A DNA stretch of 44,670 nt, from the NCBI GenBank assembly GCA_017399145.1, contig JAFQEG010000042.1, positions 1 to 44,670 of the forward strand. The letters run 5' to 3'. Below are positions 24,474 to 32,636 of this stretch, one piece after another; within the stretch, counting starts at the first letter, position 1; each line of letters starts with the position of its first letter. The notes beneath the pieces are model-generated. The model worked only from the letters and a program-made list of their open reading frames with translations. It did no database searches and was not told the DNA's origin. This DNA comes from Clostridia bacterium. Lineage in GTDB: Bacteria > Bacillota > Clostridia > Oscillospirales > CAG-272. The translations under genes were made by a program, and so were the position numbers.

Positions 24474-24506
24474 AAATGGGACTTTTAAGTGTCCCATTTT
24501 TATTTA
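24474..24506 (+). terminator. Intrinsic terminator after malic enzyme
   Basis: AAATGGGAC (24474-24482) and GTCCCATTT (24491-24499) form the stem, followed by TTTATTT. Confidence 0.85.
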
Positions 24507-24526
24507 AAATAAATTTGATTTTACTA

Positions 24527-24555
24527 TTGACAATTTTATACTTAGGTATTAAAAT
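24527..24555 (+). promoter_or_regulatory. Promoter of the CPA2 antiporter
   Basis: A perfect TTGACA (24527-24532), a 17-bp spacer and TAAAAT (24550-24555) give a start near 24562. Confidence 0.75.
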
Positions 24556-24584
24556 GGTTAAGTCATTAAATTTAAGAATCGTAG

Positions 24585-25886
24585 GTGTTATTTTTGGATA
24601 TTTTATTAAGTCTTTCAATCGCCTTGTTTGCAGGTCTTATGCTTTCAAGAGTTGCAAAAGCATTAAAGCTTCCTGCAGTTACTGCGTACTTGATTGCAGG
24701 TGTGTTAATTGGACCTTATTTTCTAGGCTCCCTAGGCTTTCAAGGAATTGGCTTTACTAGTATGGAAAAGCTAGAGTCCCTCTCTATCATTTCCGACGTT
24801 GCCCTTGGCTTTATCGCATTTACCATTGGTAATGAGTTTAGACTTGTACAGCTAAAGCAAATCGGTAAGCAGGCTACAATAATCGGTATTTTCCAAGCCG
24901 TATTTACTACTCTTATAGTAGATGCTGCCCTTATTTGCGTACACTTTATAGTACCTGACCAATTCTCACTTCCAGCTGCTATTATTCTTGGTGCAGTTGC
25001 CTCTGCTACCGCCCCTGCTGCAACTCTTATGGTTGTTAAGCAATACAAGGCAAAGGGTCCTGTTACAAGCACTCTTCTTCCAGTAGTTGCCCTTGACGAC
25101 GCAGTTGGTCTTGTGCTTTTTGCTGTTTCCTTTGGTATCGCAAAGGCTATTTTAACAAATCAGGTTAACTTAATTTCTATTATTGTTGAGCCAATTGTTG
25201 AGGTTGTTTTATCTCTTGCCTTGGGTGCTGTTATGGGTATTCTCTTTACCTTTTCCGAGCAATTCTTCCATTCAAGGTCAAAAAGGCTTGCGATGACCGT
25301 TGCCTTTGTGTTTATAACCGTTGGCATTTCAATGATTGACTTTGATTTCTTTGGTGTGCATATTGCCTTTTCATCACTTCTTAGCTGTATGATGCTTGGT
25401 ACTGTATTCTGCAATATCTGTGACTTCTCAGCTGAGCTAATGGACAGGCTTGACCGTTGGACGGCGCCTATTACAATTCTGTTTTTCGTTTTAAGTGGTG
25501 CTGAGCTTGACTTGTCCGTTCTTTCTAACATTATTATTGTTGCTATCGGTGTTGTATATATTGCATTCCGTTGCTTTGGTAAATACTTCGGTGCAAGAAT
25601 TAGCGCAGCTGTTTCTAAGTGTGATGCAAACGTTAAAAAATATTTAGGCATAACACTATTCCCACAGGCAGGTGTCGCCCTTGGTATGGCAATTCAAGCA
25701 ATGACCCTAGGTGAGGTAGGCATTATAATTGCTAATATTACTCTATTCTCTGTATTGGTTTATGAACTCTTTGGTCCATTCCTTACAAAGATTGCACTTT
25801 CTAAGGCAGGCGAAATCGATCCACAGGGCAAGGTTAGTAACAGAATTAGACATCACCAAAGAGGCTCTCATACAAACAAAATATAA
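24585..25886 (+). CDS. CPA2-family monovalent cation/proton antiporter
   Basis: This 433-residue membrane protein has about twelve helices. It shows the CPA2 hallmarks LKLPAVTAYLIAGVLIGPYFLG near the start, the unwound helix region ASATAPAATLMVV, and LPVVALDDAVGLVLF with the two adjacent aspartates that bind the ion. It probably exchanges Na+ or K+ for H+ across the membrane. It has no TrkA-type regulatory domain; the tail after residue 410 is short and His/Arg-rich. The start is uncertain: GTG at 24585 has a poor ribosome site, while TTG at 24594 lies 6 bases after AGGTG and may be the real start. It is monocistronic. Confidence 0.88.
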   Translation: MLFLDILLSLSIALFAGLMLSRVAKALKLPAVTAYLIAGVLIGPYFLGSLGFQGIGFTSMEKLESLSIISDVALGFIAFTIGNEFRLVQLKQIGKQATIIGIFQAVFTTLIVDAALICVHFIVPDQFSLPAAIILGAVASATAPAATLMVVKQYKAKGPVTSTLLPVVALDDAVGLVLFAVSFGIAKAILTNQVNLISIIVEPIVEVVLSLALGAVMGILFTFSEQFFHSRSKRLAMTVAFVFITVGISMIDFDFFGVHIAFSSLLSCMMLGTVFCNICDFSAELMDRLDRWTAPITILFFVLSGAELDLSVLSNIIIVAIGVVYIAFRCFGKYFGARISAAVSKCDANVKKYLGITLFPQAGVALGMAIQAMTLGEVGIIIANITLFSVLVYELFGPFLTKIALSKAGEIDPQGKVSNRIRHHQRGSHTNKI

Positions 25887-25888
25887 AG

Positions 25889-25921
25889 AAAAAGAACCAA
25901 ACAATGTTTGGTTCTTTTTTT
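25889..25921. terminator. Bidirectional terminator between antiporter and metal-ABC operon
   Basis: AAAGAACCAAAC (25891-25902) and GTTTGGTTCTTT (25906-25917) form a perfect 12-bp stem with a 3-base loop, plus T-runs on both strands. Confidence 0.9.
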
Positions 25922-25923
25922 AT

Positions 25924-26868
25924 TTACATTTCCCAGCTACCTAACCAGTTTGAAAATTCTTGATAGATGCTATCTAATTCCTCAATTAATTCCTCGCCCC
26001 TTGTTAGTGTGTAAATGTAATCATAGGTATCGAATTTTTCAACATACTTATATTCAGAGGTATAGCTTTTGCCGTCTAATTCCTTTATTGCCTTAGTTGC
26101 CAATAATTCCGCCTTTTCCACGTTTGCTACAAGAGAGGAAAATGCGTTTTCATCTATTTCCTTTATTTTTGCAATAATGCTATCAAAATACCCCTCTTGA
26201 TAGCCATAATTCCATTGCTGACCATCTTGCTTTATAAGTCTTTCAGCATCAGATGCATAAAGGAAAAAGCCCTTATGCTCAACTCCATTTTCATCTGTGT
26301 AGTTGTTTATAAAGTATGTATTCCAAGCACAAAGGAAATTTACGTAATCGTACATTTTATAAATGTCATTTATTACATCACTTGAGGCAATTTTTTGCCA
26401 CATAGCGATATTTTCACCTAACTCCTCTGCCTTTAAAATTTGATAGGTTGCATCTACAATTTTAAAGTTAAATTCATAGCCATATCTATCTGTAAAAAAC
26501 TCGTTTTCGCTTGGTGCGACTTGGAGAATGCCTGTTACCTTTATTGCCTGTGTGGTATATGGAAAGCTTTGATTCTTCTTAGGATAAACCTCCATAGTAT
26601 TGGAAAGCTGTGAGGTATTAGGCACACAGAATGGGCAGGATTGATATGGCAGATTCATTAAAAACATAAAGGACCCGTCAACAGGTGATGAGGTTGCCAT
26701 ATAACCATTTATAGTTACCCTTTGCCCGTCTAGTGTTTTTAAATAGTTATAGGTTGATGCAGACTTAAAGCTTAGCTTAGTTGCCTCGCCATCGTCAGCC
26801 CCTTGACAGCTACTAATTACTGGTATCAATAAAATAACACACAATATTAAGCATAAAATTTTCTTCAT
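25924..26868 (-). CDS. Lipoprotein with CxxC, DUF3299-like N-terminal domain, of the ABC cluster
   Basis: The 314-residue protein has a lipoprotein signal with lipobox ISSC (Cys21). Residues 40-130 (LDGQRVTINGYM, then MNLPYQSCPFCVP with Cys78 and Cys81, then IKVTGIL) resemble DUF3299, a small beta-domain found beside FtsX-type ABC transporters for metals. Residues 150-314 are helical and acidic with many Tyr residues. The cysteine pair could bind metal or cycle as a disulfide outside the membrane. It is the last gene of the operon 29050-25924, 11 bp after the permease, so it is likely the extracellular receptor or chaperone of that transporter. The DUF3299 link is from memory of the pattern, not a search. 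Confidence 0.65.
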   Translation of the reverse strand: MKKILCLILCVILLIPVISSCQGADDGEATKLSFKSASTYNYLKTLDGQRVTINGYMATSSPVDGSFMFLMNLPYQSCPFCVPNTSQLSNTMEVYPKKNQSFPYTTQAIKVTGILQVAPSENEFFTDRYGYEFNFKIVDATYQILKAEELGENIAMWQKIASSDVINDIYKMYDYVNFLCAWNTYFINNYTDENGVEHKGFFLYASDAERLIKQDGQQWNYGYQEGYFDSIIAKIKEIDENAFSSLVANVEKAELLATKAIKELDGKSYTSEYKYVEKFDTYDYIYTLTRGEELIEELDSIYQEFSNWLGSWEM

Positions 26869-26879
26869 AGCCTACCACC

Positions 26880-28055
26880 TCAATCGGAAATGCTGTCTTT
26901 TTTAGACATCACAAGAGTCCATATTGCAGTTGGCAAAATGCTAATTAGAAATACGCTTAGTAATATAACTATTTCAAGTGGATAAACTAGTCCAAGATTT
27001 AAAACGACACCCATGCTTGAAACGTAATCGTTCATCATAAGAAGACACAGTCTTGACACTCCAAAGGCTAAAAGAATTGATACAAGTCCTATTATGCCGT
27101 TTTGAATTATGTATAACAAATTTATTTTCTTCATGCTTATGCCGATTAATCTCATAAGGGAAATTTCCTTTGAGGAATGATACATATTAAGAAGTGTGAT
27201 TATTGAAATAATCATTATATTCATAATAAGTATTACGGCACAAAGCACAAATACGATATACTTTGTGTCATCTGCATCATTTAAAACGTCTCTTACCGCA
27301 TCCATAGGCTCAATTGCCTGCAGAGTAAACGTTTCCTCCTCGTGAGTAACTATTTTTCCATCATACTCGTTTAAAAGCTGAAGTGCATAGCCCGGATTTT
27401 TAGCATTTACAAGAATTGCACATACGGTTTTATGTGATTCCTCGCCCTCATGCTGATGTACGTGCCACAATGTTTGAATTTGGGTGAATACAACGTTGTC
27501 AAAGGATGAATGACTTTCCTTTAAAATACCAACTACCTTTATTCCATGTTCATGAACATCTAAGCCTGTTGATGAATGAGAGGTGTGTAGCACGTCACCA
27601 ATTTTTAAGCCATTATATTTTGCAACATTGTAGCCTACTACCGCCTCTAGGGACTTATTGCTTTCAAAAAGAGTACCGTCTTTTAATTCCTTATCCATTA
27701 AAAACTCAGGTGAGGTACCAACTACTCCGTAGCCATTGTAATTGTCTGCCATTGCAAAGGGGATAACTGAATTTACCCTCATTCCGTCCTTGGATAGGTC
27801 TGATACAACTGAGTATGGGATTGTGCCAAGTGGCTCGTCTGTAAAATACATTGTATTCATAGCAAGCTGTGTTTTACTTCCACTAGGGCCAATAATCAAG
27901 GAATAATACCCTGCATTACTTGTAATTCCATCGCTAACCTGACTTGAAACGTTAAATGCAAGGACTCCAATTCCTGCTGAGATTACTATTGATAAAACAA
28001 CTAGGATAATTTGCATTTTCTTAATTGCCATATTTTTAAGGGCGAATTTTAGCAT
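26880..28055 (-). CDS. FtsX/MacB-type ABC permease with histidine-rich extracellular domain
   Basis: The 391 residues have the MacB/FtsX layout: one N-terminal helix (about 14-34), a large extracellular domain (40-262) and three C-terminal helices (about 263-290, 312-340 and 358-384). The extracellular domain contains ten histidines between residues 157 and 238, many paired in HxxH, HEH and HVHQH clusters with nearby acidic residues. That is unusual for FtsX permeases and points to zinc or another transition metal as the ligand. The family usually works by mechanotransmission rather than simple transport, so the role may be metal capture, release or metallation of the partner lipoprotein. It overlaps the ATPase gene by 7 bp. 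Confidence 0.8.
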   Translation of the reverse strand: MLKFALKNMAIKKMQIILVVLSIVISAGIGVLAFNVSSQVSDGITSNAGYYSLIIGPSGSKTQLAMNTMYFTDEPLGTIPYSVVSDLSKDGMRVNSVIPFAMADNYNGYGVVGTSPEFLMDKELKDGTLFESNKSLEAVVGYNVAKYNGLKIGDVLHTSHSSTGLDVHEHGIKVVGILKESHSSFDNVVFTQIQTLWHVHQHEGEESHKTVCAILVNAKNPGYALQLLNEYDGKIVTHEEETFTLQAIEPMDAVRDVLNDADDTKYIVFVLCAVILIMNIMIISIITLLNMYHSSKEISLMRLIGISMKKINLLYIIQNGIIGLVSILLAFGVSRLCLLMMNDYVSSMGVVLNLGLVYPLEIVILLSVFLISILPTAIWTLVMSKKDSISD

Positions 28056-28714
28056 TGCTCATCACCCCCTGAAATAACGTCTCTTTTTCCGTCTGTCATT
28101 TCATTCATATCAATGACTACGTCAAAATATTTAGCTAGTCTTTCGTCGTGAGTTACAGCAATCAAGGTTTTACCCTTAGCTACCTTTATAAGCTCGTTTA
28201 TAACAAGCTCACCTATGGCAAAGTTAAGATTGCCTGTTGGCTCGTCTGCTAAGACGATATCAGGCATTTTCACAAGGGCTCTTGCTATTGCAACCCTTTG
28301 CTTTTGTCCGCCTGACAAGTGCTTGATTTTGCTATTTTTCTTTTCGGCTAAGCTTAATTCCTCAAGTATTTTTGGCGCATTTTGTGTATTTACGCCCTCA
28401 AGGTTAAGAATATTAATATTATCAAGGACCGTCATTTCATTGATTAGCTTGAAATCCTGAAATATGTAGCCAATTTTTTCTATTCTAAATTTATCACGTT
28501 GCTTTTGGCTTTTTTCTTGCATATTGACCCCGTCAATTATAACCGAGCCTTTTGTTGGGGAAATAATTCCCGCAATTATATTTAGAAGCGTTGATTTTCC
28601 ACAGCCACTTGCTCCTAAAAGCATATAGGACTTACCTGTTTCAAAGGTTATATCCTTATATTCTATTTCCGTTTCATTTAAAAATCTTTTTGTTACACCT
28701 TTTATTTCTATCAT
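28049..28714 (-). CDS. ABC transporter ATP-binding protein (MacB/LolD class)
   Basis: From the ATG at 28714 (AAGGAG upstream) the protein has 221 residues. It has Walker A GASGCGKST (residues 34-42), the Q-loop in IFQDFKL, signature LSGGQ (133-137), Walker B VLADEPTGNL and the switch histidine in VTHDE. This is the standard ATPase partner of FtsX-like permeases. An in-frame earlier start at 28750 lacks a good ribosome site. The stop overlaps the permease start by 7 bp, which ties the two subunits together translationally. Confidence 0.93.
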   Translation of the reverse strand: MIEIKGVTKRFLNETEIEYKDITFETGKSYMLLGASGCGKSTLLNIIAGIISPTKGSVIIDGVNMQEKSQKQRDKFRIEKIGYIFQDFKLINEMTVLDNINILNLEGVNTQNAPKILEELSLAEKKNSKIKHLSGGQKQRVAIARALVKMPDIVLADEPTGNLNFAIGELVINELIKVAKGKTLIAVTHDERLAKYFDVVIDMNEMTDGKRDVISGGDEQC

Positions 28715-28756
28715 TATTTTTTCTCCTTTTAAGCTTTTTTGAAAAATCAATAAGGC

Positions 28757-29050
28757 TTAATCGGATAGCTTAACTCTCAATTTAAATAATGACAAGTGAA
28801 TTTGTCTTGGGCATTTATAAAGTAGCAATATTTCAAACAACAGAATTGTAAGCATCATAGTAACAAGGCTTACAAATAAAATGTAGTCACTGCTTGTGCT
28901 ATCCTTATATGCTTGACAAGCATTACACAGACTCTTTCCCTCGGCGGTACAATGATGACAAGAAATAAAAGGAAGCGATAAAAATGACATAGCAAGAATT
29001 ACTACAAGCATAGCTATTGCTATAAGCCTAAGCCTTCTACTATTTCTCAT
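28757..29050 (-). CDS. Small membrane protein with paired CxxC motif, first gene of the ABC cluster
   Basis: The 97 residues hold two hydrophobic segments (about 8-28 and 57-78) separated by an external loop with CHHC (Cys31, His32, His33, Cys34) and CNAC (Cys42, Cys45). The four cysteines and two histidines in 15 residues could hold zinc or form two disulfides. No family is recognised. The ATG has AAGGAAATGG upstream and lies 21 bp after the DAHP-synthase stop. Its position directly before the ATPase gene and its His/Cys content fit the metal theme of the permease (inference). Confidence 0.65.
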   Translation of the reverse strand: MRNSRRLRLIAIAMLVVILAMSFLSLPFISCHHCTAEGKSLCNACQAYKDSTSSDYILFVSLVTMMLTILLFEILLLYKCPRQIHLSLFKLRVKLSD

Positions 29051-29071
29051 TTTATCACTTCCATTTCCTTA

Positions 29072-30103
29072 TTATTTTCTTAAATCTGCAATATCAAGGA
29101 TAAGTCTTTCGGTCTTTTCCCATCCTAGGCATGGGTCTGTAATTGATTGACCGTAAACACATCCGTCAGGCTTTTGGTTGCCATCTACAATGTAGGATTC
29201 AATCATAAAGCCTTTAACTAGCTTGAATACGTCCTCGTTGTGACGTGTGCTATGAAGCACCTCTTTTGCAATTCTTACCTGCTCAGCCCACTTCTTACCG
29301 GAGTTTGCGTGGTTAGTATCAATGATAACACCTGGGTTTTGTAGATTTGTCTTTGCATAGGTTTCGCAAAGCCTTATCAAATCCTCGTAGTGGTAGTTTG
29401 GTAAAGATTGTCCATGACTATTTACATAACCACGAAGGATTGCGTGGGTAAGTGGGTTACCTTGGGATTGTACCTCCCAACCACGATAAATAAACGTGTG
29501 TGAGTGTTGACCTGCTGTGATTGAGTTCATCATAACGGAGATATCACCACTTGTTGGGTTTTTCATACCAACTGGAATGTCAAGACCAGAGGCTGTTAGT
29601 CTGTGCTCTTGGTTTTCTACTGATCTTGCACCGATTGCAACGTAGGACAAAAGGTCGTCAATGTATCTGTAATTGTATGGATAAAGCATTTCGTCAGCAC
29701 ATGTAAAGCCAGTTTCTTCGATAGCCTTCATATGTAGCTTTCTAATTGCTATAAGTCCCTCTAGCATATCTGGGTCCTTATTGGGGTCTGGCTGGTGAAG
29801 CATACCCTTGTATCCGTCGCCTGTTGTTCTTGGCTTGTTTGTGTAAATTCTTGGAATGATAATAATTTTGTCCTTAACTACCTCTTGTACCTTTCTTAGT
29901 CTTGAGATGTAATCTAAAACTGCATCCTCTCTGTCTGCTGAGCAAGGACCGATAACAAGCACTAGCTTGTCGCTCTCGCCCTTAAATACCTTTGCAATTT
30001 CTGCATCATTTGCTGCCTTTATTTGTGCACTCTTTTCTGAGAGTGGGTACATTTTCTTAACATCCATAGGGATAGGTAGCTTGCGTTTAAAATTCATGTT
30101 CAT
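29072..30103 (-). CDS. aroF: 3-deoxy-7-phosphoheptulonate (DAHP) synthase, class I AroF/G/H type
   Basis: The 343 residues match the E. coli-type class I enzyme: LVIGPCSADRED, IIPRIYTNKPRTTGDGYKG (phosphoenolpyruvate/metal site), GARSVENQEHR and IDTNHANSGKKW. It condenses erythrose-4-phosphate with phosphoenolpyruvate, the first step of the shikimate pathway. No ACT or chorismate-mutase regulatory domain is present; feedback inhibition in this class is through the N-terminal region, so the sensed amino acid cannot be deduced. It is the last pathway gene of the operon, although it catalyses the first reaction. I use aroF loosely; aroG or aroH are equally possible. Confidence 0.92.
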   Translation of the reverse strand: MNMNFKRKLPIPMDVKKMYPLSEKSAQIKAANDAEIAKVFKGESDKLVLVIGPCSADREDAVLDYISRLRKVQEVVKDKIIIIPRIYTNKPRTTGDGYKGMLHQPDPNKDPDMLEGLIAIRKLHMKAIEETGFTCADEMLYPYNYRYIDDLLSYVAIGARSVENQEHRLTASGLDIPVGMKNPTSGDISVMMNSITAGQHSHTFIYRGWEVQSQGNPLTHAILRGYVNSHGQSLPNYHYEDLIRLCETYAKTNLQNPGVIIDTNHANSGKKWAEQVRIAKEVLHSTRHNEDVFKLVKGFMIESYIVDGNQKPDGCVYGQSITDPCLGWEKTERLILDIADLRK

Positions 30104-30138
30104 TTTTCTTTGTCCTTTCTGCCATTTGCCATTGTAAT

Positions 30139-30996
30139 TTATTTTTTATCAAAGTACATTCGGCGCTTAGTCGATGTTCTCATGATAGACTTGATTTTTT
30201 CGGTATCCTCGCTTTCGATACCATCTCTTAATTCCTTAAACTTCTCAATAAATAAATCCATTTGAGAAAGCAATTCATCCTTGTTGAGTAAAAACAACTC
30301 ACACCACATATCCTCATTGATTTTTGCAATACGTGTAAGGTCACGGAAGGAGTCACCTGTATAATTTACAAGGTCCTCAGATTCCTTACAGGTCATTAGA
30401 GAAACAGCGATACAGTGGGTAAGCTGAGAAAGAAAGCCAATCATTTCGTCGTGCTTTTCCGGACTTAACTCTGCAATAGTTTTAAAGCCTAAAACCTTAC
30501 CTAGCTGTGCACAGGTTTCAATTCCCGCCTTTGTATTTTTCTCTGTTGGGGTTACAATATAGTTTGCATTTTTAAAAATCGATTTATCTGCGTTTTGTAC
30601 GCCATAAACCTCTTTACCTGCCATAGGGTGGGCACCAACAAATTCAACGTCGTCCCTTAACATATCCTGTATTTTATAAACAACAGGTCCCTTAACACCG
30701 GTAACGTCGGTTATCAATGCACCACTTTTAAAGTAGGATTGATATTGGTCAAGCCACTTAATTAGCACCCTTGGATAAAGTGCGAATACTACAATATCAA
30801 ATTGCTTTACGTATTCCTCGCTAACCTCTGTTGTGCCATGGGCAATTAGCCCCTTTTCCTTTGCGTAGTCTATTGAGGATTGGCTTCTTGTAATTGCGCC
30901 TACCTCGTAGCCTAGGTCAGTTAATGCCTGTGCATAGCTACCACCGATTAAGCCAAGACCAACTATTAAAAATTTTACATCATTTATGATTTTCAT
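30139..30996 (-). CDS. tyrA: Prephenate dehydrogenase
   Basis: From the ATG at 30996 (AAAGGAAG about 10 bases upstream) the protein has 285 residues. A TTG start at 31017 would lie inside aroA and is less likely. The N-terminal Rossmann domain has GLGLIGGSYAQAL and VFALYP; then HPMAGKE and the C-terminal helical dimerisation domain with LSQLTHCIAVSL, GDSFRDLTRIA and W-ELFLLNKDELL follow. It oxidises prephenate to 4-hydroxyphenylpyruvate on the way to tyrosine. No ACT domain is present, unlike many Bacillus-type TyrA proteins. It lies between aroA and the DAHP synthase gene. Confidence 0.93.
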   Translation of the reverse strand: MKIINDVKFLIVGLGLIGGSYAQALTDLGYEVGAITRSQSSIDYAKEKGLIAHGTTEVSEEYVKQFDIVVFALYPRVLIKWLDQYQSYFKSGALITDVTGVKGPVVYKIQDMLRDDVEFVGAHPMAGKEVYGVQNADKSIFKNANYIVTPTEKNTKAGIETCAQLGKVLGFKTIAELSPEKHDEMIGFLSQLTHCIAVSLMTCKESEDLVNYTGDSFRDLTRIAKINEDMWCELFLLNKDELLSQMDLFIEKFKELRDGIESEDTEKIKSIMRTSTKRRMYFDKK

Positions 30997-31003
30997 TTTG
31001 CCA

Positions 31004-32200
31004 TTACTTCCTTTCAAGAGGAATTCCTAGTCTTTCTAGATCCTCAAAAAAGTGTGGGTAGCTTTTGTTTACTGCCTCGCACCCTTCAATTTCACCACCA
31101 ACTAGGGTGCACAAAACCGATAGTGCCATTACTATTCTGTGGTCATTGTGCCCACATAAAGTTTCCTTTGGTGGATTTATACCGCCCTTTATTACAACTG
31201 AGTTTTCGAAAACGTCTATCTTACAGCCTAGCTTTCTTAGCTCGGTTGCCATAGCCTCAACTCTGTCACTTTCCTTTATTCTTAGCCTTCTAATACCCGT
31301 AATTGTAGCACCATTGCAAGCTGACGCTAGTGCAAAGGTAATAGGTCCTAGGTCGGGACAATTTGATAAATCTATGGTTGGGGTAGTGTTTTTTAACTCC
31401 TCAAAGAGCTTTTTATATACGTAGTCGCCCTGTATAGTGCTTTCATTAAGCCCTAAAACAGACACGTCTCCGCCAATTACGTTAAAGGCATCAAGAAATG
31501 CACTATTCGATGCATCTCCCTCGGCTTTTACGCAAAGGGATTTATATTCTTGATTTCCTTTTATCAAAAACAAGTTATCCTGTCTTTGAATTTCAATGCC
31601 ATAGTCCTTCAAAACCTCAAGGGTGATATCAACGTAGGCACCGCTTTCAAGTGGGGTTGTGATTTCAATTATGCTGTCACCATTTAATAATGGAAGTGCA
31701 AATAGCAAGCCTGTGATAAACTGACTACTAATATCGCCTCTTACCTTAAAGGCTGAGGGCTTTAGCTTGCCCTTTATTTCAAGATAGTTTTTTCCTTGTG
31801 CGTACTCAATTCCCTGTGACTTAAAGATGTCAAAATAAACCTCAAGTCCTCTTGACATTAGTCTTTCGGTGCCTAAAAATCGACACTCTGTGGCAAAAAC
31901 AAGTGCGATTGGAATAAAAAACCTAAGAGTGCTTCCACTTTCTAAGCAATCAAGAGTAGGATTTTTTGATACGCTTATTCCACTATTTATAAAGACAGTT
32001 TTTTCCTTTTTTTCATACTCAACTCCTAGTGCGCTAAGGCAATTAAGAGTCGCCTTCATATCTTGGCTAGATGCAATTCCGTCAACTGTGCCCTTGCCCC
32101 TTGCAAGCGCAGATGCTATTAAAAGTCTATGTGCATAGCTTTTTGACGGTGGGGCTGTAATTGTACCCCTTGCCTTAGCCCTTTGTAGACTTACGTTCAT
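31004..32200 (-). CDS. aroA: 3-phosphoshikimate 1-carboxyvinyltransferase (EPSP synthase)
   Basis: The 398 residues have the two-domain inverse-alpha/beta fold signatures: PPSKSYAHRLLIASALA near residue 16, LESGSTLRFFIPIAL (equivalent to the NAGT box, but with ESGST), the SSQFITGLLFALP phosphoshikimate loop, and IRRLRIKESDR and GHNDHRIVMAL in the second half. It transfers the enolpyruvyl group from phosphoenolpyruvate to shikimate-3-phosphate. The ESGST loop, without the NAGT of plant-type class I enzymes, suggests a class II-like variant (inference). Its start overlaps aroQ by 26 bp. Confidence 0.93.
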   Translation of the reverse strand: MNVSLQRAKARGTITAPPSKSYAHRLLIASALARGKGTVDGIASSQDMKATLNCLSALGVEYEKKEKTVFINSGISVSKNPTLDCLESGSTLRFFIPIALVFATECRFLGTERLMSRGLEVYFDIFKSQGIEYAQGKNYLEIKGKLKPSAFKVRGDISSQFITGLLFALPLLNGDSIIEITTPLESGAYVDITLEVLKDYGIEIQRQDNLFLIKGNQEYKSLCVKAEGDASNSAFLDAFNVIGGDVSVLGLNESTIQGDYVYKKLFEELKNTTPTIDLSNCPDLGPITFALASACNGATITGIRRLRIKESDRVEAMATELRKLGCKIDVFENSVVIKGGINPPKETLCGHNDHRIVMALSVLCTLVGGEIEGCEAVNKSYPHFFEDLERLGIPLERK

Positions 32201-32636
32201 TTTTTTCTAGATATTCCTTTAAGTAATCAATTGCCTCTAGGTATCCGTCAAAGCCCTTGCCTGTTATTGTCTTAATAACTGCTTGTCTTACGTAGCTTAC
32301 TTGTCTAAAATTCTCTCTTTCCTCAACCTTAGAGATATGCACCTCAACGGTTGGAATAGCAATAGATTTCAGTGCATCTAATAATGCGACGCTTGTGTGA
32401 GTGTAAGCAGCTGGGTTTATAACGATCCCATCAATTTTATTAAAGTACGATTCTTGAAGCTTATCAACTAGCACTCCCTCGTGGTTGGATTGAAAAATTT
32501 CAACCTCGACTCCCACTGTTATTGAGTGGTCGGTTATACGCATTTTAAGCTCCTCGTAGGTGCCATTACCATAAATTCCAGGCTCTCTTATGCCTAGCAT
32601 ATTTAGGTTTGGTCCGTTTAAAATTAAGAATTTCAT
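32175..32636 (-). CDS. aroQ: 3-dehydroquinate dehydratase, type II
   Basis: This 153-residue protein opens with LILNGPNLNMLGIREPGIYG, the type II signature with the catalytic tyrosine (Tyr22). It continues with SNHEGVLVDKLQ, GIVINPAAYTHTSVALLDAL and the histidine in VEVHISK. It removes water from 3-dehydroquinate. The start overlaps the aroE/K stop by 4 bp (ATGA). Type II enzymes form dodecamers and are unrelated to type I AroD. Confidence 0.95.
   Translation of the reverse strand: MKFLILNGPNLNMLGIREPGIYGNGTYEELKMRITDHSITVGVEVEIFQSNHEGVLVDKLQESYFNKIDGIVINPAAYTHTSVALLDALKSIAIPTVEVHISKVEERENFRQVSYVRQAVIKTITGKGFDGYLEAIDYLKEYLEKNERKSTKG

Noticed and set aside
24476-24760. Plus-strand ORF of 94 codons overlapping the antiporter start
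   Set aside because: It runs through the terminator and promoter and overlaps the antiporter in another frame; no ribosome site.
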